This document shows positions 1 to 8,909 of a DNA stretch of 64,000 nt, piece by piece. The position numbers and the translations under genes were made by a program. Source of the stretch: Mycolicibacterium vinylchloridicum. Lineage in GTDB: Bacteria; Actinomycetota; Actinomycetes; Mycobacteriales; Mycobacteriaceae. The notes below the pieces were generated by a model. The model was not told where the DNA came from. It was given only the letters and a program-made list of their open reading frames with translations, and searched no databases. How positions within the stretch are numbered: the stretch's first letter is position 1; every line of letters starts with the position of its first letter. The stretch lies in contig NZ_JACBJQ010000014.1 in the NCBI RefSeq assembly GCF_013404075.1, positions 82,672 through 146,671 on the forward strand, in the 5' to 3' direction.

Positions 1-57
1 TCGGGGCGGGCGATCCTCGTAAGTTTGCTTCAAGTTCTTCAGTCAGGAGGTGGGCCG

Positions 58-2727
58 TTGTCGCTGTCGGCCGCCGGTTCTGGCTTGACCCGGCCCAGCC
101 ATGACCCCGACCGCCTTCTGGCCGGCTACGGGGCCGCCTCCGCCCAGGACACGCTGTTCGACCTGCGTGGCGGCGGTGGCGCCTATGGCGGCACCGGGTA
201 CGACGAATTCGTCGACGCCACCGGTACCGTGCGCCCGTCATGGCAGGAGCTCGGCGATCTCATCGGCGAGCGTGGCCGTGCCGGGCTGGAACGGCTGCGC
301 GTTGTGGTCCGCGGCCTCGTCGACAACGACGGCATCACCTACATCGAGGTAGACCACGACGGTGAAGCCGTCACCAACGGCCAGGGCATCGCGATGCCCG
401 GCCCGTGGCATCTGGACGGGATACCGCTGCTGCTGTCCGCCGAGGACTGGGAGACGCTGGAAGCCGGTGTGGTGCAGCGGTCCCGCATCCTCGACGGCGT
501 CCTGACCGATCTGTACGGCGAGCGCCGCGCGATCACCAGCGGGATCCTGCCGCCGCAGCTGCTGTTCGGCCACCCTGGTTACATCCGGGCCGCCCGCGGC
601 ATCGAGAACCCGGGTCGGCACCAGCTGTTCATGCTCGGCTGCGATGTGAGCCGGGCCGCCGACGCGCGGTTCGTGGTCAACGCCGACTGGGCGCAGGCGC
701 CGTCGGGAGCCGGCTATGCGCTGGCCGACCGCCGGGTCGTCGCGCATGCGGTGCCCGACGTCTACGAGCGCATCGGCCCGCGGCCCGCGTCGCCCTTCGC
801 CCAAGCGCTGCGGCTGGCGCTCATCGAGGCCGCGCCCGAGGCCGCCGAGGACCCGGTGGTCGTGGTGCTCAGCCCCGGTATTCACTCCGAAACAGCATTC
901 GATCAGGCCTATCTGGCGTCGGTGCTGGGTTTCCCGCTGGTGGAGAGCGCCGATCTGGTGGTGCGCGACGGCAAGCTGTGTATGCGGTCGCTTGGCACGT
1001 TGAAGCGGGTCGACGTGGTGCTGCGCCGCGTCGACGCCGAATACGCCGACCCACTGGATCTGCGGCCCGACTCACGGCTGGGTGTCGTCGGCCTGGTCGA
1101 GATGCAACGGCGCGGTGCGGTGACGGTGGTCAACACCCTCGGTGCCGGGATCCTGGAAAGTCCTGGGCTGCAACGCTTTCTGCCTCAGCTGGCGGAGCGG
1201 ATGCTGGGGGAGAAGCCGCTGCTGGACACTCCGCAGCTGTACTGGGGCGGATTCGAGCGGGAACGCTCGCATCTGCTGGCCCGGCTGGGCACCCTGCTGA
1301 TCAAGTCGACTGTGGGCGGCGAGACCATCGTGGGTCCGGCGCTGTCGACGGCGCAGCGCGACGAGGTCGCCGCCCGCATCGAGGCACAGCCCTGGGAATG
1401 GGTCGGCCAGGAACTGCCGCAGTTCTCGTCGGCCCCCACCGACTATTACCCGGGTGGGTTGTCGGCGGCCAGCGTCGGCCTGCGGATGTTCACCGTGTCG
1501 CAGCGCGGCGGGTACGCGCCGATGATCGGCGGGCTCGGTTATGTGCTGGCGCCCGGCAATGCCGCGTACAAGCTGAAAACCGTTGCTGCCAAGGATGTCT
1601 GGGTGCGGCCGCCGACCAGGATGAAGGCCGACGCGCTGACCGTCCCGCCCGTCGAACTGCCAAGCGGCACCCGCTTCATCAGCTCGCCGCGTGTGCTGTC
1701 CGACCTGTTCTGGATGGGCCGTTACGGCGAGCGGACCGAGAACCTGGCCCGCCTGCTGATCGTCACCCGCGAGCGCTATCACGAGTACCGCTACCGCCAG
1801 GACATGGAGGGCAGCGAATGCGTGCCGGTGCTGCTGGGCGCACTCGGTGCGCTCACCGGGACCGACACCGAGGCAGCTGGCAGCTATGCCGACGCGGTCG
1901 CCGGCGCCCAGCGCACGCTCTGGTCGCTGACGGTCGACCGGGTGCGCGCGGGATCGCTGGCCCAATCCGTCGAACGACTGGGACTGGCCGCCCGGTCGGT
2001 GCGCGACCAGATGTCCAACGACACCTGGATGGTGCTCGGCGCTGTCGAGCGGGCACTGGCCGAGCAGGCCGGGGCACCGCCCAGCCCGCAACGCGGAAGC
2101 CGGGTCGCCGACGACACCGCGCTGGCCACCGCCCAGCAGCAGGCGCTGGCCGGCATGCTGGCGCTGTCGGGGGTGGCCGCCGAATCGATGGTGCGCGACG
2201 CAGGCTGGACGATGATGGACATCGGCAAACGCATCGAGCGTGGGCTCGCGTTGTCCGCGCTGCTGCGGGCGACGCTGACCACCGAGCGCAGCGCGGGCGC
2301 CGAACAGACCATTACCGAGTCAGCCTTGGTGGTGTGCGAGTCGTCGGTCATCTACCGCAGGCGCAACCTGGGCAAGGTCAGTGTGGCGGCGGTGGCCGAC
2401 CTCGTGCTGTTCGACGGGGAGAACCCCAGATCGTTGGTCTACCAGCTGGAACGGCTGCGATCGAACTTGCGCGCGCTGCCGGGTGCGTCGGGCTCGTCGC
2501 GACCGGAACGCCTGGTCGACGACATCGGTACGCGGCTGCGCCGGCTGGACCCGGCTGACCTCGAAGCCGTCGACGACGAGGGGCACCGGGCCGAACTCGA
2601 TGCACTGCTGGGCTGGATTCACAACGCACTGCGGGACCTCTCCGACCTCATCACTCGCGCGCAGCTGTCGCTGCCCGGCGACATGCAGCCGCTGTGGGGA
2701 CCCGATCAGCGACGGGTGATGCCATGA
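58..2727 (+). CDS. Circularly permuted ATP-grasp / alpha-E domain fusion protein (Rv2567-like)
   Basis: A predicted amide-bond-forming (peptide ligase-like) enzyme of unknown substrate. Residues from about 60 to 480 resemble the circularly permuted ATP-grasp family (DUF404/DUF407), with the lysine of an IKS motif near residue 416. From about residue 540 (RVLSDLFWMGRYGERTENLARLL-type signature) to the end is an alpha-E helical domain (DUF403). The length, about 889 aa, matches the fused M. tuberculosis protein Rv2567. I chose the TTG at 58 because AGGAGG lies at 45-50 with 7-nt spacing; an in-frame TTG at 25 lacks such a site. Its stop overlaps the next start (ATGA), so it is probably translationally coupled to the transglutaminase. 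Family assignment is firm; biochemical role is inference. Confidence 0.85.
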   Translation: MSLSAAGSGLTRPSHDPDRLLAGYGAASAQDTLFDLRGGGGAYGGTGYDEFVDATGTVRPSWQELGDLIGERGRAGLERLRVVVRGLVDNDGITYIEVDHDGEAVTNGQGIAMPGPWHLDGIPLLLSAEDWETLEAGVVQRSRILDGVLTDLYGERRAITSGILPPQLLFGHPGYIRAARGIENPGRHQLFMLGCDVSRAADARFVVNADWAQAPSGAGYALADRRVVAHAVPDVYERIGPRPASPFAQALRLALIEAAPEAAEDPVVVVLSPGIHSETAFDQAYLASVLGFPLVESADLVVRDGKLCMRSLGTLKRVDVVLRRVDAEYADPLDLRPDSRLGVVGLVEMQRRGAVTVVNTLGAGILESPGLQRFLPQLAERMLGEKPLLDTPQLYWGGFERERSHLLARLGTLLIKSTVGGETIVGPALSTAQRDEVAARIEAQPWEWVGQELPQFSSAPTDYYPGGLSAASVGLRMFTVSQRGGYAPMIGGLGYVLAPGNAAYKLKTVAAKDVWVRPPTRMKADALTVPPVELPSGTRFISSPRVLSDLFWMGRYGERTENLARLLIVTRERYHEYRYRQDMEGSECVPVLLGALGALTGTDTEAAGSYADAVAGAQRTLWSLTVDRVRAGSLAQSVERLGLAARSVRDQMSNDTWMVLGAVERALAEQAGAPPSPQRGSRVADDTALATAQQQALAGMLALSGVAAESMVRDAGWTMMDIGKRIERGLALSALLRATLTTERSAGAEQTITESALVVCESSVIYRRRNLGKVSVAAVADLVLFDGENPRSLVYQLERLRSNLRALPGASGSSRPERLVDDIGTRLRRLDPADLEAVDDEGHRAELDALLGWIHNALRDLSDLITRAQLSLPGDMQPLWGPDQRRVMP

Positions 2728-3656
2728 CGGCGGCGGGCAGGAGCGTAGCGACCGGGGGATCGACACGGGCGTATCGCATCACCCATCGCACGGAGTACAG
2801 CTACTCCGATGTGGTGACCAGTTCCTACGGCCGCGGCCACCTCACGCCGCGCGATACCACCGGGCAACGCTGCCTGTCGTACGAACTCGAGATCGATCCC
2901 GTGCCCGCCGACCGGTCCACCAGCCGCGACGTGTACGGCAACATCAGCTCGTATTTCCATGTAACAGAACGGCACAACGCCCTGACCGTCACCAGCCGCT
3001 CCGTCGTCGAGGTCGACCCGCCGCCCGCCGAGCTGTACGAGGCGGGCTGGGCGCTGGCGCCCTGGGAGGCCGTCCGGCCGGTCGGCCACAACGGAGCGCT
3101 GGCGTCCGAGTTCACCCTGGACCTGCGCCCGCCCGAAATCACCGATGCGGTCCGCGCATACGCGGCTCCGAGCTTCCCTCCGGGCCGCCCGCTCGTCGAG
3201 GTTCTGCGCGACCTCAGCACGCGGATCTTCTCCGACTTCACCTACAAATCCGGGTCCACGACGGTGTCCACACAGGTGAGCGAGGTTTTGCGAGCCCGGG
3301 AAGGGGTATGTCAAGACTTCGCTCGGCTGGCGATCGCCTGCCTGCGCGCCAACGGATTGGCGGCGAGTTATGTGTCGGGATACCTCGCCACCGACCCGCC
3401 GCCGGGAAAGGAACGGATGTACGGCGTGGACGCCACCCACGCCTGGGCCGCGGTATGGACGCCGCAAAACGATTGGCTCGGGCTGGATCCCACCAATGAC
3501 CAACTGGTCGACGAGCGCTACATCACCGTTGGCTGGGGTCGCGACTACGCGGACATCCCGCCGCTGCGCGGCATCATCTACACGGACTCAGAACAGAGCG
3601 TCATCGATGTCTCGGTGGACGTGGCGCCATACGAAGAGGGTGCTCTGCATGCGTGA
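2724..3656 (+). CDS. Transglutaminase-like cysteine peptidase (Rv2569c/Rv2409c-like)
   Basis: A 310-aa transglutaminase-like protein with an N-terminal beta region (about residues 10-110) followed by the papain-like core. The triad is visible: Cys196 in GVCQDF, His239 in DATHAW and Asp255 in LDPTN. Such proteins are encoded with circularly permuted ATP-grasp and alpha-E proteins in many bacteria and are thought to cleave or form amide bonds; the substrate is unknown. The ATG at 2724 overlaps the upstream stop by 4 nt; an in-frame GTG at 2694 lies further inside the upstream gene and is less likely. No signal peptide is seen, so a cytoplasmic location is inferred. Confidence 0.88.
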   Translation: MTAAGRSVATGGSTRAYRITHRTEYSYSDVVTSSYGRGHLTPRDTTGQRCLSYELEIDPVPADRSTSRDVYGNISSYFHVTERHNALTVTSRSVVEVDPPPAELYEAGWALAPWEAVRPVGHNGALASEFTLDLRPPEITDAVRAYAAPSFPPGRPLVEVLRDLSTRIFSDFTYKSGSTTVSTQVSEVLRAREGVCQDFARLAIACLRANGLAASYVSGYLATDPPPGKERMYGVDATHAWAAVWTPQNDWLGLDPTNDQLVDERYITVGWGRDYADIPPLRGIIYTDSEQSVIDVSVDVAPYEEGALHA

Positions 3657-4686
3657 CTTCATCTGCCCCAACTGCGGCCAGCATCTGGCCTTCGAGAACT
3701 CGGTCTGCCTGTCGTGCGGCAGCAGGCTGGGATTCTCCCTGGACGACATGGCCTTTCTGGTGATCGCCTCCGGCGAGGGTAGCGAGCACGGTGGCGCGGT
3801 GGACGCCGCTGAGTATCAGCTGTGCGCCAATCTCTATCTGGCCGAATGTAATTGGCTGGTCAAGGTGGAACCGATCCGTCAGCTGTGCACCTCGTGCCGA
3901 CTCACCCGGACCCGACCTGACGATGCCGAGACCGAGGCGCTGGCGGCGTTCGCGCTGGCGGAGAAGGCCAAGCGACGCCTGATCGCCGAGTTGTACGAGC
4001 TCAAGCTGCCGATCGTCGGGCGGGACGTGGATCCGCAGTACGGGCTGGCCTTCGACCTGTTGTCCAGCGCCAAGGAGAAAGTGTTCACCGGCCACGACAA
4101 CGGCGTGATCACACTGGATCTCGCCGAGGGTGATGACGTCCATCGTGAGCAGTTGCGCACCTCGATGGACGAGCCGTATCGCACGCTGCTCGGCCATTTT
4201 CGCCATGAGATCGGCCACTACTACTTCTATCGGCTGGTCGGTACCTCGTCGGCGTATCTGCCGCGGTTCACCGAACTGTTCGGCGATCCCGACGCCGACT
4301 ACCAGGCCGCACTGGACCGCCACTACAACGAGGGCCCGCCGGCCGGCTGGGAAAAGAACTACGTCTCCTCCTATGCCACCATGCATCCCGCCGAGGACTG
4401 GGCCGAGACGTTCGCGCACTACCTGCACATCCGGGACACCCTTGACACTTCCGCAGCCTTCGGGCTGGCGCCGGCCAACGCCACCTACGAGCGAAGAGTG
4501 CTGGGCCCCAGTGGTTTCGACAATATTCTCGAGATGTGGATGCCACTGGCCTGGTCGCTCAACATGGTGAACCGGTCGATGGGCAAGGATGACCTCTACC
4601 CGTTCGTGCTGCCGGTTCCGGTCCTGGAGAAGATGCGCTTCATCCACAGCGTCATCGACGACGTCACGTCTTCGTCGCAGAGCTGA
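3649..4686 (+). CDS. Zinc-ribbon putative metallopeptidase (Rv2568c-like)
   Basis: A 345-aa protein that starts with a zinc-ribbon-like pair of CxxC motifs (CPNC at residues 6-9, CLSC at 20-23). It carries a zinc-metallopeptidase motif HEIGH at residues 186-190 and a downstream EDWAE (Glu253) that could be the third zinc ligand. This matches the DUF2248-type putative zinc-binding metallopeptidases adjacent to the Rv2567/Rv2569c genes in M. tuberculosis. The ATG at 3649 overlaps the transglutaminase gene by 8 nt, making a three-gene unit. The reading frame stays open far upstream, but that part is a shadow of the transglutaminase gene. Substrate unknown; a processing peptidase for a product of the ATP-grasp locus is a reasonable inference. 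Confidence 0.85.
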   Translation: MRDFICPNCGQHLAFENSVCLSCGSRLGFSLDDMAFLVIASGEGSEHGGAVDAAEYQLCANLYLAECNWLVKVEPIRQLCTSCRLTRTRPDDAETEALAAFALAEKAKRRLIAELYELKLPIVGRDVDPQYGLAFDLLSSAKEKVFTGHDNGVITLDLAEGDDVHREQLRTSMDEPYRTLLGHFRHEIGHYYFYRLVGTSSAYLPRFTELFGDPDADYQAALDRHYNEGPPAGWEKNYVSSYATMHPAEDWAETFAHYLHIRDTLDTSAAFGLAPANATYERRVLGPSGFDNILEMWMPLAWSLNMVNRSMGKDDLYPFVLPVPVLEKMRFIHSVIDDVTSSSQS

Positions 4687-5085
4687 CTACGCCGGTTCGA
4701 TCAGCAGCGACACATCATGATGTAGGTGCGCCAGGCCCGTGTCGAAGGTGGCGAGTTGGCTGTGACGGCTGCGAGCCAGTTGAGCCAGGTAAGCATCGGT
4801 GACCTGTCGATGGCCGATCACCCCGGTCAGCCGTACATCCGTGAAAGACACACTGTCAGGCCAGAAATCGTGACGGTCGGCATCCTCGAGAGCGTTGACG
4901 ACATCGCGTGCAGCATCTGCAGCGTGACCGGCGCGCACGAGGAAGCGCATGAGGCTCCCTTGGGTTATCGGACACGTCGCGAAGCTGCTATCAGTCGATG
5001 AGAACCACTTAACGGCGGGCCCGTGATGCACGTGCTCGACGACCACCAAAGCGATCAACACATTGGAGTCGAGCAGCACGCTCAT
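4687..5085 (-). CDS. vapC: VapC-family PIN-domain ribonuclease toxin
   Basis: A 132-aa PIN-domain protein, the toxin half of a type II toxin-antitoxin system; family members cleave tRNA or rRNA in a metal-dependent way. The first acidic residue is Asp6 in LLDSNV; C-terminal acids are Asp97 (TDAYL) and Asp115 (ATFDTGL). The second PIN position shows ITQGSLMRF, with Gln where many PIN proteins have Glu; this variant also occurs in VapC proteins. It overlaps vapB by 4 nt and abuts the convergent metallopeptidase gene with no gap. The codons for LHHDV near the C terminus create a palindrome (4712-4723) sharing its core with the presumed vapB operator. Confidence 0.9.
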   Translation of the reverse strand: MSVLLDSNVLIALVVVEHVHHGPAVKWFSSTDSSFATCPITQGSLMRFLVRAGHAADAARDVVNALEDADRHDFWPDSVSFTDVRLTGVIGHRQVTDAYLAQLARSRHSQLATFDTGLAHLHHDVSLLIEPA

Positions 5086-5312
5086 TCTTCGTCGTCCAGC
5101 GACCGCACGTCCTCGGACGTCACGACCCTGCCGACGCTGACGGCCGGCAGTCCGGTGAGTGCGTCCGTCGCTATGGGGGTCGTCGGGCGGTGGGCGCCGA
5201 GCCCCCGTCTCATGAGGTCGGCGACGGTCTCACTCAACGTGCGATGCGTGTCTCGTGCGATCGCCTGGGCCTGTTTGTGCAGCTCATCGGGCAAGTCGAT
5301 GGTCGTACGCAT
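5082..5312 (-). CDS. vapB: VapB-family ribbon-helix-helix antitoxin
   Basis: A 76-aa antitoxin. The N terminus MRTTIDLPDEL is the typical ribbon-helix-helix strand and first helix that binds DNA as a dimer; the acidic C terminus (ending SLDDEE) would wrap the toxin. I chose the ATG at 5312 because it begins the RHH fold; an upstream start in the same frame would run into the palindrome. It precedes and overlaps vapC by 4 nt, the usual antitoxin-first order. Autorepression through the palindrome at 5325-5350, 13 bp upstream of the start, is inferred. Confidence 0.9.
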   Translation of the reverse strand: MRTTIDLPDELHKQAQAIARDTHRTLSETVADLMRRGLGAHRPTTPIATDALTGLPAVSVGRVVTSEDVRSLDDEE

Positions 5313-5324
5313 TCCACAGTCTAG

Positions 5325-5350
5325 CATCAATGCATCATGATGCACTGATG
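5325..5350. promoter_or_regulatory. 26-bp near-perfect palindrome, probable vapBC operator
   Basis: The centre is a perfect 14-bp palindrome, TGCATCATGATGCA (5331-5344). It is flanked by CATCA on one side and TGATG on the other, so 12 of 13 base pairs across 5325-5350 are symmetric (only 5330/5345 mismatch). It lies just upstream of vapB on the minus strand. Ribbon-helix-helix antitoxins bind such palindromes, so autoregulation of vapBC is the natural reading. Confidence 0.75.
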
Positions 5351-5384
5351 CGAACTCGCCCCTTGCGCACTGCGCAGGTGGTTT

Positions 5385-6617
5385 CTAAGACTGCGGTCGC
5401 ACCCCAAGCACGTCGCGGAACACCGCCTGGCGCAGCGCCAGCTCGCGCGGGTCGCTGTACAGGTGGAAGCCGAGTCGGTTCATGACGTAGGCGAAGCCCA
5501 CCCCGGTGTCGGGATCGGCGAACCCGAACGAGCCGCCGAAACCTGGTGTCCCGAAGGCCTTGTCGGTGGACCCGAAATGCAGTTGCGGCAACGGTTTGGC
5601 AAAACCCAGGGAAAACACGGTATCGACGTTGAGCACCTTGTCGCGCAGACCCTTGCCGGGTGGGATCGGCGGCGCGGCGAGCGCGGCCAGGGTCGAGGCG
5701 GTGAGCCCGATCTCGGCACCGCCGGAGGCGGCACTGCCGTAAAGCCGGGCGACGGCCCGCGCGGTGCCGATGCCGTTGCTCGACGGCATCTCGACGACCC
5801 GCACCGCGTCGCGGTTGTAGTCCCCGGCGAACGGGTCGACGCCCTTCGGGATCGTGGTGCTTCGTGCCGCCAGCCCAACGGGATTGAGCGCCGCAGCCAG
5901 AAATCCAGCCGGCATCTCCTTGAGGTGAAGCAGTGTCTCGGCGCGTTTCCAGCTGTGCAGATGCGCGATCCTCGCGCGGCTGACATGGTCGGGCAACCCG
6001 ATGTGCAGATCCAGACCCAGTGGCGCGGCGATCTCGTCGGCCAAGAAGCGGCCCACCGTGCGGCCGGCCGGGTCAGTGCGGCGAAGCAGCTCGGATTGAT
6101 ACCAGCCCAACGTGATTGCGTGATAGCCGTGCCGGGTGCCCGGCGGCCACGCCGGCGCCTGACGAGCCAGAATCGGCGCCAACCGATCTGGATCAGCGAC
6201 GTCGGCCAAGGCCGGCGCCGGGGTGAGCGCGGACAGCCCGGCCTGGTGGGCCAGGAGTTGGCGGACGGTGACGTCTCCTTTACCGGCCTGGGCGAACTCT
6301 GGCCAGTAATCAGCGACCTTGGCGTCGTAGGACAGCAGGCCCTTCGACACCGCCACGGCGAACGTCAGCGCAGTGATGCCCTTCGTCGTGGAGAACATGT
6401 TGACCATGGTGTCGGCCTGCCACGGCGCTTTGCTCAGTCCGTTGCGGTAGCCGCCCCACAGATCCACGACCTTCACACCGTCCCGGTAGACGGCCACGGC
6501 GGCACCGATCTCCGCGCCGGAGGCCAGGTTCGCCCGGAACACGTCGGCGACCTTTCCGTACCCCTCGTCGACGTCGCCGCCCATCATGTCCGGCGGCACT
6601 GCGACTTTCAGCACCAT
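5385..6617 (-). CDS. Class C beta-lactamase-fold serine hydrolase / esterase
   Basis: A 410-aa protein of the beta-lactamase/EstB-like esterase family, to which several mycobacterial Lip proteins (LipL, LipD, LipP types) belong. The catalytic SxxK is S76-T-T-K79, and Tyr165 in GYHA is the likely YxN-type tyrosine. Residues from about 25 to 60 (VYRDGVKVVDLWGGY) match the family N-terminal strand. No signal peptide is evident, so it is probably an intracellular or membrane-peripheral ester hydrolase. It is upstream of vapB on the same strand but separated by 72 bp containing the palindrome, so it is probably a separate unit. Substrate not predictable. Confidence 0.85.
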   Translation of the reverse strand: MVLKVAVPPDMMGGDVDEGYGKVADVFRANLASGAEIGAAVAVYRDGVKVVDLWGGYRNGLSKAPWQADTMVNMFSTTKGITALTFAVAVSKGLLSYDAKVADYWPEFAQAGKGDVTVRQLLAHQAGLSALTPAPALADVADPDRLAPILARQAPAWPPGTRHGYHAITLGWYQSELLRRTDPAGRTVGRFLADEIAAPLGLDLHIGLPDHVSRARIAHLHSWKRAETLLHLKEMPAGFLAAALNPVGLAARSTTIPKGVDPFAGDYNRDAVRVVEMPSSNGIGTARAVARLYGSAASGGAEIGLTASTLAALAAPPIPPGKGLRDKVLNVDTVFSLGFAKPLPQLHFGSTDKAFGTPGFGGSFGFADPDTGVGFAYVMNRLGFHLYSDPRELALRQAVFRDVLGVRPQS

Positions 6618-6703
6618 GAAGACCCCGTCCTGTTGCCGGAAGGATATGTCGACGCGCCGCGCGGCAGGGCCGCATTCGGTGCGGCGGCCCCTACGATCGC
6701 CGG

Positions 6704-7543
6704 GTGGCTGATCGCTATGGCGCCGATGTACTGGCCGACAACCCGCACAATTCGCACAAGCCCCGATCGACGGAACTGGCCGCCGAAGCGGGCATGGTCG
6801 TCGAAGACCCGCAGTCGGGCTTCGTCGGCGCGGTCGTGCGGGTCGAGGGTTCCCGGGTGGAGCTGGAGGACCGCAAGGGAGGCCGGCGGGTGTTCCCGCT
6901 CGGCCCCGGATTCTGGTTCGAGGGCAAGCCGGTGATCCTGACCGCGCCGCGCCGGTCCGATCGCGCCGCCGTGCAACGCACCAAATCGGGTTCGGTGAAG
7001 GTGGCCGACGCGCGTGCGAAGGTTGCGCTGGCCAGCCGCATCTACGTCGAGGGACGCCACGACGCCGAACTCGTCGAACAGGTGTGGGGCGACGACCTTC
7101 GGGTCGAGGGTGTGGTCGTGGAATACCTCGGCGGCGTCGACGATCTGGCCGGCATCGTCGAATCGTTCCGGCCCGCCCCTGGGCGACGCCTCGGGGTGCT
7201 GGTCGATCACCTGGTGGCCGGGTCCAAGGAGGCCCGGATCGCCGAGGCGGTCCGCCGCGGGCCGGGCGGAGAGCACACGCTGGTGGTCGGCCATCCGTAC
7301 GTCGACATCTGGCAGTCGGTCAAACCCGAGCGGGTGGGTCTGAAGGCGTGGCCGTCGGTGCCGCGCACTGTCGAATGGAAGCACGGGATTTGCGCTGCCC
7401 TGGGGTGGCCGCACCGCGATCAGGCGGATATCGCGCGGGCCTGGCAGCGCATCCGCTCGTCGGTTCGGGACTGGACCGACCTGGAGCCGGCGCTGATCGG
7501 GCGCGTCGAGGAGCTCATCGATTTCGTCACGCAGCCCGCCTGA
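6704..7543 (+). CDS. DUF3097 family protein
   Basis: A 279-aa actinobacterial protein matching the DUF3097 family from its N-terminal region (RYGADVLAD, then VVEDPQSGFVGAVV, about residues 5-60). The function is unknown. The second half contains IYVEGRHDAELVEQVWGDD, VEYLGGVDDL, and GVLVDHLVAGSKE, spaced like the acidic motifs of Toprim nuclease/primase domains; I infer a Toprim-like fold but this is not an established annotation. It starts at GTG 6704 and is divergent from the serine hydrolase (86 bp between starts). It stands alone as a transcription unit upstream of the acyl-CoA dehydrogenase. Confidence 0.8.
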   Translation: MADRYGADVLADNPHNSHKPRSTELAAEAGMVVEDPQSGFVGAVVRVEGSRVELEDRKGGRRVFPLGPGFWFEGKPVILTAPRRSDRAAVQRTKSGSVKVADARAKVALASRIYVEGRHDAELVEQVWGDDLRVEGVVVEYLGGVDDLAGIVESFRPAPGRRLGVLVDHLVAGSKEARIAEAVRRGPGGEHTLVVGHPYVDIWQSVKPERVGLKAWPSVPRTVEWKHGICAALGWPHRDQADIARAWQRIRSSVRDWTDLEPALIGRVEELIDFVTQPA

Positions 7544-7697
7544 TCTGGACTTGCGCGTGTGACGCATGTCGCAGGCGGTATTCGCAGCTTTTCGGTGTAC
7601 AGTCGTTCACCGTACGATGCTTACCGCCGACTGCAGTCTGGTCGTCGTCATCCGATGCCGGCCGACGCGGTACGACTTGATCCGGAGCTACACCGTC

Positions 7698-8909
7698 ATG
7701 AGTTTCTCCCTCGAAGTGCCCGAAGAAGTCGCGACCGTCCGGGACTGGGTGCACCAGTTCGCCGCCGACGTCGTGCGACCCGCGGCTGCCGAGTGGGACG
7801 AGCGCGAGGAAACCCCCTGGCCGCTGATCCAGGAGGCCGCCAAGGTCGGTCTCTACACCCCAGAGCTCTTCGCCGAGATGTCCGCCGAGCCGTCGGGGAT
7901 CGGCATGCTCACCGTGTTCGAAGAGATGTTCTGGGGCGACGCCGGTATCGGGCTGTCGATCCTGGGCACCGGGCTGGCCGCGGCGGCACTGGCCGGGGGC
8001 GGTACCCCCGAGCAGATCGGGCACTGGCTGCCTGAGATGTTCGGGACGCCCGGCGATCCCCATCTCGCGGCGTTCTGTTCCTCCGAGCCCGGCGCCGGTT
8101 CCGACGTCGGCTCGGTGCGTACCCGTGCCCGCTACGACGCGGCCAGCGACGAATGGGTGCTGAACGGCACCAAGACCTGGGCGACCAACGGCGGTATCGC
8201 CAACGTCCACATCGTGGTCGCCTCAGTCGATCCCGAACTCGGCACGCGCGGCCAGGCCACGTTCATCATTCCGCCGAACACGCCCGGCTTCTCCCAGGGC
8301 CAGAAATTCAAGAAGCACGGCATCCGCGCGTCGCACACCGCCGAGGTCGTGCTGGAGGACGTACGTCTGCCGGGCAATCTGATCCTGGGTGGGATGGAGC
8401 GCTTCGAGCAGCGGATGGCGAAGGCCCGCGAAGGCACGCGCACGTCCGCTCAGGCGGCGATGGCGACCTTCGAACGCACCCGCCCGGCGGTCGGCGCGAT
8501 GGCGCTGGGCGTCGCCCGGGCCGCGTACGAGTACGCCCTCGAATATGCCTGTGAGCGTGAGCAATTCGGCCGCAAGATCGGTGACTTCCAGGCCATCGGT
8601 TTCAAGCTGGCTGACATGAAAAGCCGCATCGACGCCTCCCGTCTGCTGATCTGGCGGGCCGGCTGGATGCAGCGCAACAACAAGCCGTTCACCTCGGCCG
8701 AGGGCTCGATGGCCAAGCTGCACGCCAGCGAGACGGCGGTGTACGTCACCGACGAGGCGATCCAGATCCTCGGCGGCAACGGCTACACGCGCGACTACCC
8801 GGTCGAGCGGATGCACCGCGATGCCAAGATCTTCACGATCTTCGAGGGCACCAGCGAGATTCAGCGGCTGGTGATCGCCCGGCGGCTCACCGGCTTGCCG
8901 CTGCGTTAG
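7698..8909 (+). CDS. Acyl-CoA dehydrogenase (FadE family)
   Basis: A 403-aa FAD-dependent acyl-CoA dehydrogenase. The three domains are present: N-terminal helical, middle beta ([18 protein letters not shown] motif near residue 135) and C-terminal helical. The C-terminal signature [10 protein letters not shown] contains the catalytic-base glutamate (Glu383), preceded by [14 protein letters not shown]. The start is placed at ATG 7698 ([10 protein letters not shown]) with GGAG at 7683-7686; the frame is open upstream but that part has no family resemblance. The 154-bp gap upstream may hold the promoter. Probably acts in fatty-acid or sterol side-chain beta-oxidation; the substrate cannot be told. 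Confidence 0.9.
   Translation: MSFSLEVPEEVATVRDWVHQFAADVVRPAAAEWDEREETPWPLIQEAAKVGLYTPELFAEMSAEPSGIGMLTVFEEMFWGDAGIGLSILGTGLAAAALAGGGTPEQIGHWLPEMFGTPGDPHLAAFCSSEPGAGSDVGSVRTRARYDAASDEWVLNGTKTWATNGGIANVHIVVASVDPELGTRGQATFIIPPNTPGFSQGQKFKKHGIRASHTAEVVLEDVRLPGNLILGGMERFEQRMAKAREGTRTSAQAAMATFERTRPAVGAMALGVARAAYEYALEYACEREQFGRKIGDFQAIGFKLADMKSRIDASRLLIWRAGWMQRNNKPFTSAEGSMAKLHASETAVYVTDEAIQILGGNGYTRDYPVERMHRDAKIFTIFEGTSEIQRLVIARRLTGLPLR

Noticed and set aside
405..2558. 717-codon open frame inside the ATP-grasp/alpha-E gene
   Set aside because: Arg/Ala/Gly-rich product with no family features; explained by GC skew in the third codon position of the true gene.
7544..7697. Possible KstR or KstR2 operator upstream of the acyl-CoA dehydrogenase
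   Set aside because: Neither the TnnAACnnGTTnnA nor the AnCAAGnnCTTGnT pattern was found by eye.
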